Program-made: the position numbers and the translations under genes
Shown: piece by piece, positions 44,103 through 54,392 of the stretch
Position numbering within the stretch: the first letter of the stretch is position 1
How the letters are laid out: each line of letters starts with the position of its first letter
The notes under the pieces: model-generated
The model's input: the letters and a program-made list of their open reading frames with translations, nothing else
Told to the model about the DNA's origin: nothing
The model's database searches: none
Assembly (NCBI GenBank): GCA_963662175.1
Contig: OY759223.1
Span: 6,729,549-6,793,548 of the forward strand
Length of the DNA: 64,000 nucleotides
From: Aradus depressus
Lineage: Eukaryota; Arthropoda; Insecta; Hemiptera; Aradidae
Reading direction: 5' to 3'

Positions 44103-44403
44103 GTTAGGCTAGGTTAGGTTTTATGACTCGTGCTCGGGCTTTAACTACGAGGTCATATCGCCTACTACCAGAGCGCTCTTTCGTGGGAGTTCTAAATTTT
44201 GCCTACCCTAAATTTATTCATCTAGGGCAGGGGTCTTTAACGAGTACCTGACATCGTACAGGCTCGAGACCATCGCTTAACGTCCCATCCGGAAGGACGG
44301 CCTGCTTAAGTTTATTTTACCTCCCAGATAAAATAAACTAAGGGCCTCGGTCGGGTTCTTGAGCTCAGAAGGCAAGCACACATACCACTGAGCTACCGGC
44401 ACT
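44103..44403 (-). mobile_element. S1 SINE inside DR1
   Basis: CCTAACCTAGCCTAA-type tail and head GAGCTACCGGCACTCTC; GTCAGAAAATTAT-like sequence occurs on the left side and AGAAAATTATTGTAT on the right, a probable target duplication of about 11 bp. Confidence 0.78.
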
Positions 44404-44404
44404 C

Positions 44405-44945
44405 TCTAGAAAATTATTGTATCTACCCGAAACCCTATAAGGACGACCTATGGTTTTTTAGCCAAATCGATACATCACATAAACTCTAATAACTGCTTGA
44501 TTGTTGTCCTTTTGCAGTTTTAGATTTATATATAAAATTTGATGAGTTGATAAGTTATGTAATCGGTAAGAAATTCGATGTTGCGTTTTCGCCAGAATAT
44601 CATGTTTTCGGAATCCATGATTCCAAAAATGAAAAAAAAAAGTCTCTGAACACGATAACTCCCGATAAAATAAATATATCGACACGAAATTTCATATGTT
44701 GATCAAAAAACGCCATCTGTCTGGTAAGTTATGTAATCGGTAAGAAAATTATTGTATTTATCCGAAACCCTATAAGGACGACCTATGGTTTTTCAGCCAA
44801 ATCGATACATCACAAAAACTCTAATAACTGCCGATATGATGAATGTAGCAATACAAAATGTAAGTCAACTATTGATTTTTAGCCTAATGGTCGATTGGTT
44901 TTGAAGGGAGAGCGAAGATTTATATACACTGCCGGTGATTCAAAT
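44405..44945 (+). repeat. Dispersed repeat DR1, tandemly rearranged
   Basis: The segment CGAAACCCTATAAGGACGAC followed by CTATGGTTTTT occurs twice (44429 and 44765), showing a local duplication of about 335 bp. Confidence 0.65.
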
Positions 44946-45679
44946 ACATTTGAAGATGGCTTTTCCATGAGTCTCTAAATTCATGCCCAAATTGACTCTA
45001 TTGTCCTATAATTTCACTTTGTTTTTTTGACAAAAGAATTTAAATTTTGCATCTCATTTCCTCATTTTAACAGTATCAAGTTTTGCTTTTGTCAAGTCTA
45101 AACCAAAGCAGTGCTCATCAATCAATAAACCAACTTTCCCAACTAATGAAAGGTCTCCAAGCCATTTCCTTTTCTTTTTTTTTTTCTGAGCCCTCCACTG
45201 TTTTAAATATATATCGCCTTCGCTAATTTCATTAAACCTTTACAAATCCAATTATTTTAACCTTTATTTAACTCGTTTCTAAATTGTACAAAGGAGTTCA
45301 CAATTACTGGCTAAGGCAGACTGAGGATCTGAGATAAATATTCGCTTTCTCAGAGCCCTATTTAAAAAATAAAAAAAAAAAATTATTTTTTGAAAATAAT
45401 TGAATTGAAGAAATTTTAAATTATTATTATTATTTCTGTAAGTTTGTCCAGCTGGAAAATGGTAAAGAGAGCTTCGTTTTTTTAAAAATCACCACAGAAT
45501 TCTCTGTTTTGATCAGTGGAAAATGTCATCAGTGGAAAATGTATGGACATATTTCAACCAAATTTCATATTTTGAACCTATTAAGGATAATGATTGATAT
45601 AGTAGACAGTATTTTTTTCAATATTGATGGAAATTGAGGTTATGTCGTGTAAATTAAAAACTTAGTGTATTTGACCAAC

Positions 45680-45775
45680 ATTTCGTAAACTATTAAATAC
45701 CTAAGTGAATAGTTCACAAAGCTCTCACACTAACAACCTTCACCACACACATTCACTCCAGCCATTATAAGATAA
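45680..45775 (-). repeat. Inverted counterpart of the 26-bp minisatellite
   Basis: On the minus strand CTTATAATGGCTGGAGTGAA then GTGTGTGGTGAAGGTTG matches the start of the array at 47410. The two sites could be the inverted ends of one element of about 2.1 kb. Confidence 0.6.
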
Positions 45776-45788
45776 TGACGTTGGTCGG

Positions 45789-46111
45789 GTGGGAGACGGT
45801 AGCTCAGTGGTATGCGTGCTTGTCTTCTGAGCTCAAGTTCGTGGGTTCGAAACTCGGCCGAAGCCCTTAGTTTATTTCATCTAGGAGGTAAAATAAACTT
45901 AAGCACGCCGTCCTTCTGATGGGACGTGAAGCGATGGTCCCGAGCCTGTACGATGTCAGGTACTTGTTAAAGACCCCGTGCCCTAGGTGAATAAAAATTT
46001 AGGACAGTAGAGTCGAGCTCATGTCCACCAGAGTAACGAAAGATTGCTCTGGTAGTAGGCGATATGACATCGTAATTAAAAGCCCGGGCATGAGTTATAA
46101 TAACTAACTAA
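45789..46111 (+). mobile_element. S1 SINE, near full length
   Basis: GGGAGACGGTAGCTCAGTGG head, GGGTTCGAAACTC B box, tail GAGTTATAATAACTAACTA. Confidence 0.85.
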
Positions 46112-46269
46112 ATTTAAAAAGGAAATGAAATGTATTTCTTTCATCAAGCAGTTGCAGAAAATAACAAACAAATTAGTAAGTTTTATCATGACGGAAATAT
46201 GAAAAACTAAATAATAATCTTAAAATGAGATGTAAGAGAAAAAAAAAAAAAATATATATATATATACAT

Positions 46270-47340
46270 ACTAGCAGTAATACCCGGCGTTGCCCGGGGA
46301 ACTTTGAATTTTCTCCCAATATCTCTTATAAGTCTATTCAATCCTTCGACACCACATTCATGATGTTATAATTTTCGATTATTCATACGGAATAAGGCTT
46401 ATAGTCCTTCAACTATAGTAACGCTAGTAAGTTTTTAAGACCCCTGGGCACCACAGCTAGTATGCGCCTTTCAATGGCGGAAACCCCACCTAGTGAATAC
46501 TTGGCATCGCTGGGCACCACAGCTAGTAAGAAGTTTGGAACGCTGGGCATTACAGCTAGTATGTGCCTTGCGACGGCGGACCCCACATTTAGTACGTAGT
46601 TAGGAACGCTGGGCACCACGGCTAGTATGTTCCTTGCGACGGCGGACCCTACAGCTATTACGTAGTTAGGAACGCTGGGCACCACAGCTAGTAAGTGTCT
46701 TGTAACGGCGGACCCCACAGCTAGTGTTAGGAACGCTGGGCATCTCAGTTAGTAAATGCCTTGCAACAGCGGACCCCACAGCGAATACATAGTTACTACT
46801 ACATGTGAAATTCATGACAATCCGAGTACCCTTTAATCAGTCAGCATTTTTTTATGCTTTGCCCCCCCCCCCCCCCCCGCCCCCTCTGTTCAATTTTTGA
46901 AGATGTCACATAGTGTATTTTTCTATTTGGCCATCAAGAATACTACATAAGAAATTCCATGACAATCCGATCATCCGTAAATGATCTATCACTATCTTCA
47001 AATTTACGCCTACCCCACAACCCCCCTCCCGTTCAAAACTTTGGGACGCCACACACCTTTTTTTCCTTTTTGGCTTTTAAAAATACTACATGTGAAATTT
47101 CATGACAATTCGACCATTAGTTAATGAGTTAGCACTATTTATATACTTAGGCCCCCCTTACAACCCCCCCTCCCGATCAAAATTTTGGGACGCCACATAG
47201 CCTATTATTCAATCGGGCTCAAAAGAATGCTACATGGGAAGTTTCATAAAAATCTGTCCAGCCATTTCGGCGTGATGCTGGAACAAATATACAAACAAAC
47301 AAACAAACCCCTTTTCAGCTTTATTAATATAGATTATAAA
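46270..47340. repeat. Repeat with CCCGGCGTTGCCCGG start and AATATAGAT end
   Basis: Starts ACTAGCAGTAATACCCGGCG, has repeated ACATGTGAAATTCATGACAA-like segments separated by C runs and ends CAAACAAACAAACAAACCCC then TTATTAATATAGAT. This layout is common in insect genomes as an unclassified retroelement end. Another start copy (CTAGCAGGATACCCGGCGTTG) is at 48664. Confidence 0.55.
46430..46800. repeat. About 75-bp tandem repeat, about five copies
   Basis: GGAACGCTGGGCACCACAGC, CTAGTATGT, CTTGCGACGGCGGACCCCAC alternate. Because the unit is close to a multiple of three, the minus strand shows a repeated peptide (GSAVAR-ILAVVPSVPNY). I see no reason to call it a protein. Confidence 0.75.
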
Positions 47341-47414
47341 ATAGTAATTGTAATAATAATAAAACATATATAAATAAATATATATACATTTATAAATAAA
47401 TAAAAAATATCTTA

Positions 47415-47790
47415 TAATGGTTCGAGTGGATATGTGTGGTGAAGGTGGTTAGTGGATATGTGTGGTGAAGGTGGTCAGAGCATAGGTGGTCAGAGCATAT
47501 GGTGAAGGTGGTTAGTGGATATGTGTGGTGAAGGTGGTTAGTGGATATGTGTGGTGATGGTGGTTAGTGGATATGTGTGGTGAAGGTGGTTAGTGGATAT
47601 GTGTGGTGAAGGTGGTTAGTGGATATGTGTGGTGAAGGTGGTTAGTGGATATGTGTGGTGAAGGTGGTTAGTGGATATGTGTGGTGAAGGTGGTTAGTGG
47701 ATATGTGTGGTGATGGTGGTTAGTGGATATGTGTGGTGAAGGTGGTTAGTGGATATGTGTGGTGAAGGTGCTTAGTGTTTATGTCTGGTA
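47415..47790 (+). repeat. 26-bp minisatellite, about 13 copies
   Basis: The unit is GTGGATATGTGTGGTGAAGG plus TGGTTA. Some units carry GATGG instead of GAAGG, at two positions about 156 bases apart. Confidence 0.92.
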
Positions 47791-47881
47791 GAGTTTTGTT
47801 CTATAACTATTTAGCATACGTTTTTGTATATGATTTTAAAATCATTGAGTTGAGGTAGGGCTTTACTTGGAGATAAAAATA

Positions 47882-48128
47882 GTTAGGTTAGGTTTTATGA
47901 CTCATGCCCGGGCTTTAACGAGGTCATATCGTCTACTACCAGAGCGCTCTTACGTCACTCTGATGGACATGAGCCCGACTCTACTGTGGGTGTCCTAAAT
48001 TTTGCCTACCATCAATTTTTTATCCACCTCCCAGATAAAATAAACTAAGGGCCTCGGTCGGGTTTCGAACCCATATTCTTGAAGCTCAGAAGGCAAGCAC
48101 GCATACCACTGATCTACCGGCGCCCTCT
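47882..48128 (-). mobile_element. S1 SINE, body shortened
   Basis: Tail CCTAACCTAACT, head ending GATCTACCGGCGCCCTC; about 80 bp of central body is missing. Confidence 0.8.
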
Positions 48129-48144
48129 ATAAATAGTTATTTCA

Positions 48145-48630
48145 ACGTTTACTTGAAGTGACTATAGGTTTTCCGAAATAGCCTCGTTATTATGAGAGGT
48201 GATCTATTAAGATAACAGTTGGTCTCAAGATGGCACTGAGGTGGTTTCATAATCGTAGTCTGATTCGGTCCAGCTACGTCTCATCTGTCAGACAGACCTG
48301 TCTATCAATAAAACAAACTTATTTCTTGCAATTAATAATTAATATATATAAATATATATATATTTTTTTTTTGTGAAATAGAAAATATTACAAGAAATGT
48401 TTGTTTTATTGATTTATTACAAGTTTCCAACTTTGAAGTTGTTCTGAGTTGGACTAAGAGAGGCCGACAGGTCTGTCTGACAGATGAGAGGTACTTGTAC
48501 CGATTCAAAGTACGATTATGAAACCACCTCAGTGCCATCTTGAGACCAACTGTTATCTTAATAGAACACCTCTCATAATAACGAGGCTATTTCGAAACAC
48601 CAATAGTCCAGAGTCACTTCAAGTGTCATC
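48145..48630. repeat. Foldback inverted repeat
   Basis: The left arm (ACTTGAAGTGACT, GAAATAGCCTCGTTATTATG ... CTGTCAGACAGACCTGTC) returns in reverse complement at about 48405-48625, with an AT-rich centre. The arms are about 200 bp with small indels. Confidence 0.88.
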
Positions 48631-48734
48631 ACCGTTCTGTTAACTTATTATTGTATTACCTAACTAGCAGGATACCCGGCGTTGTTCAGCATTCACTCAT
48701 TATGGCTTATATTACTTTAACAGAAGCTCCTGCA

Positions 48735-49190
48735 TTTTACTTGGCTATATACTTCCCCATCAAGAATTAACCAATTACGTTTTCGTGTTTCCTCCAAAGT
48801 CAATCGATCTGAATTACTTCTGAATCCTTATAATGAATTTCGTGTCAATATGTTTATTACATTTATATCGGCCATTTCTAGAATATTTGAGACAAGACAC
48901 ACATCTCTAGTCTCCCCCTTCCCTTGGACCGATTTCGTGAAAAATTAATCGGTGCCATCCTTCGCTGAAAACTAATAGGTGTCGTTCTTATAACGGCAGT
49001 TATTAGAGTTTTTGTTAAGCCTCTCCCCTAAACCCTCCTTACCCTTGACCCATTTAGCTGAAAATAAATAGATGTCCTCAGAAAGTTCTGGATACATTTA
49101 TAAAATTCACTGATTTTTTTTTTTATTCTTGGAATCAGGCGTAAAACATGAAATTCTGGCGAAAATTCAACTTCGATTTTCGGGGAGGTA
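48735..49190 (-). repeat. Dispersed repeat DR1
   Basis: GGCTATATACTTCCCCATCA to CATGAAATTCTGGCG, with typical internal blocks (CCATTTAGCTGAAAATAAATAG). Confidence 0.65.
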
Positions 49191-49537
49191 AAACGACATT
49201 GGGGGTTGCACCTGTATGCATAATGGAGGTAACGCCCCCCCTGATAATGACCTTGTCGCTAGTGATTTTGTTCCATTTTCCACACAAACTGGTTAATATC
49301 TCACTCAACAAGAAGAGATTTGCCAACGTTGAGTGAACATTGCCCAATGAACGTTGCTATACTGAGCTTTGATAGTACATATGAGTCGAGCCATCCTTTT
49401 AAAGGCACCGTTTTGTATAAAGTACTCATTATTGGGTGGTTCTGGTCCGACAGGTGATGGTTCAGCGACCTTTTACAGCTAATTCAAGTGGTAGACCTGG
49501 TAGGAGCAGTCTGTAAATTAGATAACTAGTACAGTAA

Positions 49538-50683
49538 CACACCCCTCTCCGACAGACAATTTTGTGATGTCCCGCCCCGAAGTATAGGAAAACAATGTAT
49601 TTTTACTCCCCTGACAACAGACATCCCTCTAACGGACGCGGACAACCAATTTTTCGTCATCAAGAGATAAATTTACCTCTCCTAAGCGGACACTTACAAA
49701 ACAATTCATTTAAAATACAGTAGACTCTCCCTAATCGGCGTTCCGTTAACCGGTTCGCTCCCTTATCCGGCGCTCGCAAAATAATATCAAATTTGTTAAA
49801 CTAAAATTAATATTTAATTATTAGATTATCAATTATATGAGCCAAGTGTATTTACGAGCACATAATAATTCCGTAACTCACGATCTTTTATGTATTTTTA
49901 TTGTGTATATATACATATGTACATTGTATTTATAATGAAGGAAACGCTAATACAATATTTTATTACTTCACTAATATCCTATGAATAAATTATAATAAAT
50001 ACATAGTTGAAAATCAAACATTTATAAAAAATGTCTCCTAGAATAGAAAAACAAAGGTACCGTCTCGTCCGTGGCAATATCATCTTATCGGGAAATGAAC
50101 ACTTAACTAGTAAAGTCAAAGTTTAATTTTTTTCCACAGAAACCCTTAAAAATATCTTTATAATGCTTGGATAAATATACGTACATATAATAGATCAATG
50201 TTCAGTATGTATATTTTCAATTTAATAAATGTCATCAACAAAATACATACGTGTTTTATTCCTAATCTTACCTAAAAACACTTTTCATTTGCTTTAATTG
50301 ATATATTTTTTCTCATTAATTGATGATTTCCGTTATCCGTCGTTTTCTGTTATCCGGCGTCACATCGGTCCCGGCAACGCCGGATAAGGGAGAGTCTACT
50401 GTATGTAATTTTGAATGCTTTTTATTATTCGTACATTTCGCTGTTTGTGAAACTGGCATACATACCTACTGTTTGGTTTATTAACTTAAAATTCATAATT
50501 AATATTATTATGTGTGTTTTATGTAATTATCTTGTGCATAAAAGCAAATTAAACGTTTTGTATATGTACACATATAATGAAGTTTTAATTTTTTTTCAAA
50601 ACCTTCCTCAACGTACACCCTTCTGCAACGGACAATTTTCTTGGCCCCGTAATTGTCCGTTGCAGAGAGGTTTTATATCTAGT
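49538..50683. mobile_element. Pogo-like element interrupted by a second pogo-like MITE
   Basis: The left end CAGTAACACACCCCTCTCCGA and the right side (CTCTGCAACGGACAATTACG in reverse complement) are related inverted ends of the pogo/Tigger type. The right terminus is decayed. A second element occupies 49718-50401. Confidence 0.5.
49718..50401. mobile_element. Pogo-type MITE with TA target
   Basis: Inverted ends CAGTAGACTCTCCCTAATCG and CAGTAGACTCTCCCTTATCC with TA on both sides. The ends look like pogo/Tigger termini. It has no transposase ORF. Confidence 0.9.
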
Positions 50684-51084
50684 TGGAGGGGGGTCTTGGA
50701 AAATGTTACATAACAGAAGCCGACTTAGGTAATATGGTGACAAGTGCAAGGCCAAAATTTGTCGCCGCCCTGTCCCTGCGGTCTAAATTACAATTCGGAA
50801 GGGGGAGGTGGAGTTGATTGTGATCGAGGGATGATTGGCTAGGCCGTCCCACCAATAGGATTTGGCCGCACTCCTAATATATCATATAATTTCAAGAATA
50901 AATATATTTGACTTCTTTCACCTGGTCGTAGGGTTTAGAATTTCCTTCAATTTTCCATTTCTATTTTTCTGAAAGTCAATAAGTGTTGCCTTCAGAGAGC
51001 TTTGAACTTACATATGAAGTATCGATAAATTCATTCTATCGATAGTTATCGTGTTCACAGACATTCGCAAACAGACAAAAATTT

Positions 51085-51435
51085 TTTTTCCCCATCTATA
51101 CGAAGTATAGGGGAAGTTATGTAATCGGCCAGAAATGCGATGCGGAGTTCTCAACCCTTTGTGCCTGATTCCAAAAAATGAAGAAAAAAAGTGTATTTAA
51201 CAAGAACCCTTAAACGACAACACGTATTGATTTTCAGCCAAATCGGTCAGAGGGAAGAGTTGGTATAAGGGTGGGAGAAGCATAACAGAAAAACTCTAAT
51301 AACTATCGTTGTATATATCGACACAAAATTGAGTGAGGATTCAGAAGCCACTATGTAAAGCAAATATTGAGCTTTAGCAGTCGATTGGCTTTGGAGGGAG
51401 CGAAAACATAATTAATTAATTAATGCTGAGACGTA
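51085..51435 (+). repeat. Dispersed repeat DR1, internally deleted
   Basis: CTATACGAAGTATAGGGGAAG start; the cleavage into two parts with a missing centre gives a shorter copy. A minus-strand DR1 piece precedes it (about 50930-51080), head to head. Confidence 0.65.
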
Positions 51436-52256
51436 CAAAGTGGTTCAGCACACCGTCCTTCGGATATGTAAGTAAACAGTATGATAAGAGATCTAGTCTC
51501 GACTTACCAGAGAGAAGAGCGGTCAGCTGACTGCACTGCTCCTGCTCCAGATACAGACTGATCACAGATAGTCACTTCATCTGATTAATATATAGTGACA
51601 TTTGAGGAAAGATTTATCTCATGACCTTCACTGTCATTTTGTCCACTTCACCTAGATCATAATTTGTACTTTTTTATGCAATGTCATTTCACGAGTGTTT
51701 ATAAAACGTTAACTGCCTTCTATATAATAACAAAATTTACATCTAGGAAAATAATAGACAATGTAACTGATGTGAAATAAGAAATTATCATCTACTCAGA
51801 ACGCAAAGTAATTATACGTTCTTAGTAATGGTTGCTTATATAATCAATAACTGTGACGGCAGCTCCCAGGACCCGGGAACATTGTACTCTCATTAAAGAA
51901 ATGAGTTCACAAACAGTTTCCAGAATTTTAGAATATTAACTTCCTATTTCCGGCAAGAATATGAAGATGATATTGAAATGTGAATAACCCAGGAACACGT
52001 GAGTTTGAGGACTTTAAGATCTATTCATAGTGCGAAAAAATATGTAGGTGAATCACCATCAAAGCACTTCCCCAGTGTGAATTGATCAGTTCAATGATAA
52101 CGACAAACCAATCGACAGTTTGGGCTAAAAATGAAAAGTTGACTTTAGGGGCTTCTGAACACTCATACTAAATTTCATGCTGATACATCAGCAGTTATTG
52201 GGATTTTCATGTTGAACAGCAGACATACAAAACGAATTTAGTCTTGAAAATTGAAT

Positions 52257-52441
52257 TCATCTAGGATAATGCTCTTTAACGAGAACCTGACGTCGTACAG
52301 GCCCGGGAGCATTGTTCATTGTCCCATGCCCAAGGTTTCTTCACTACCGATAAAAAACTTAAAAGAACCTCGGCCGGGTATGGGACCCGCGATCTTGAGC
52401 TTAGTAAGAAAGGACGCTAACTTTGAGCTACTGGCGCCCTC
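52257..52441 (-). mobile_element. S1 SINE, 5' half
   Basis: Body and head (GAGCTACTGGCGCCCTC) with diverged B box. Confidence 0.7.
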
Positions 52442-52457
52442 TTTACAAGTTGTATAT

Positions 52458-52637
52458 AGTTATTATGACTCATGCCCGGGCTTAAACTACGAGATCATAT
52501 CGCCTACTACCAGAGCGCTCTTTCGTCACTCTGGTGGACATGAGCCCGACTCTACTGTTGGAGTCCTAAATTTTACCTTCCCTAAATTTTTATTCACCTG
52601 GGGCAGGGGTCTTTAACGAGTACCTGACATCGTATAT
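52458..52637 (-). mobile_element. S1 SINE, 3' half
   Basis: AGTTATTATGACTCATGCCC to CGAGTACCTGACATCGTATA; directly followed by a plus-strand copy, giving an inverted pair. Confidence 0.75.
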
Positions 52638-52806
52638 AGGATTAAGTGATGATCCCGAGCCTGTACGATGTCAGGTACTCGTTAAAGTACCCTACCCTGG
52701 ATGAATAAAAACTTAGGGTAGGCAAAATTTAGAACTCTCATAGTAGAGTCCGTCTCATGACCACCTGAGCGATGAAAGAGCTCTCTGATATTAGGCGATA
52801 TGACCT
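52638..52806 (+). mobile_element. S1 SINE, 3' part, inverted partner
   Basis: GATTAAGTGATGATCCCGAG to GATATGACCTTAG, then the same downstream block as at 26557-26680. Sequence is closest to the copy at 26370-26556. Confidence 0.75.
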
Positions 52807-53029
52807 TAGTAGAGTCGGGCTCAACAGAGCCAGCTCCCAGGAGTCTCAGCTTTATTCACAGCTCACATTGAAACGCTTTTGAAAAATCACCACGAAGTCT
52901 TCGTGAATTTTCCAGGGCTGTATACTACAATCTACATAATAATATAGTCTACGTAATTTTTTCATATTGATGACGTTAATGCCGCTTTAATGTTCACATA
53001 CCTACAAAATTGTGTTTTTACTTCCCCAG

Positions 53030-53530
53030 CTTTACGAAGTATAAGGGAAGTTATAAAATCGAATAAAATTCGAATGAGGTTTTTCAATGGAATTTCATGT
53101 TTTCCGACCTCTACATACCAAAATTGATAAATTCCGATTACATACCGGACTACACTGGAATCAGCTGAAGGGAAAGGTGGATCAGAGGGGGCTCAACTTA
53201 TAAATCCCAATAAGATTCTATGTAAAGAATCTATCGACATGAAATTTAATATTCAAAGTCAGAACTCAATGACGACATAACCTGTCATATTTCAGGGATA
53301 TCAAGGAAGGGAAGTTGGGTTCAGGGGAGGAGGCTCAATTCAAAAACACTAATAACTGCCGATGTAATGAATATATCGACACTAAATTTAGTATGAAGAT
53401 TTAAGAGTCTCTATGTAAGTCAACTGTTGAATATTAGCGCAAACGTTTGACTGGTTATGGCGGGAAAGCGAAAATTTAATTGATTAATTTGTTCTATGGA
53501 AATTCATTGCCGGTGAAGACTTTTTTAATA
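53030..53530 (+). repeat. Dispersed repeat DR1, downstream of gene D
   Basis: Matches 30350-30895 downstream of gene C almost throughout, including TTGCCGGTGAAGAC; a shared part of the gene C/D duplication. Confidence 0.75.
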
Positions 53531-54139
53531 TCTTTTTAGCACTTTCAAAACTATTTTGAATTTTGTAAAGTTTTTTCCTATGAGATTCTATTATATCTAG
53601 GTCAGCATAACGTCAATCCATTTTTAACTAATAAGGGAAAAAAAAAGAAAAATATATATTTTCTGTTGTCATTTTTTTTCTTAAAATTTTGCTATTTTTT
53701 CATGTAATAATTTTTTTTAGAAACATAAATAAAAATAAATATTCAATATTTTTCTATACAAATAAATTCATTATAAATTATTTAAACACCTAAACTCAAT
53801 ATAGCGTACATATTATAATATTCATACAAAAATGGCTTACTTGAACATAACTACTGTGAATTGAAAAAAAAAAATGTTGAACAGCTGTTTGTACCATTAT
53901 AAGAAAAAACAATAGAATAATGACAGAAACCAGTTTGTTAAAAGGAAAGCTGGACTGTGAATGTAGGCTTCTCTGTGATGCAGTAAGAACGTATTTCTGG
54001 CAGTCCTTACAGAAGTTACAATATTTCTTTATTATATTAAAGGACGAAGTGTCCATTAGCAGAGGAAGGACCATGTTATCGCCATGAAAAAAGTCTTGTG
54101 GGCCTCTGCAAGAATTGCCAATAAGAAGACTGGAGCATC

Positions 54140-54392
54140 CTATATAATACCCTTCTTGACCAGTTCCATGAGGTCAGGCCCTATGGTCTCCCTGAACTTC
54201 TTACTCTGGTAGATCTCCGGGTTGTGTCCTTTGTTTCCCTGACTGGCCAAGGCCTCCTCCAGGTCTAAGGCATTCGTAATATCCGCCGTGATCACAGCAT
54301 GGATCGTCACTAACATCAGACGGAACAGGGCGATTCGATCCATTTCACTGTGTAATTCTGATATGTCTGGAATCCTTCCGGCGTAGTTGTAT
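54140..54392 (-). CDS. EcKL gene D coding exon 6 with stop codon
   Basis: 253 bp, starting RYNYAGRIPD and ending KKGII with a TAG stop at 54142-54140. The sequence below the stop, down to about 53780, is conserved with the 3' side of gene C. Confidence 0.88.

Noticed and set aside
46413..46718. Repeat-peptide ORF of 101 codons on the minus strand
   Set aside because: The peptide repeat follows from a tandem DNA repeat whose unit is near a multiple of three; no start context or conservation.
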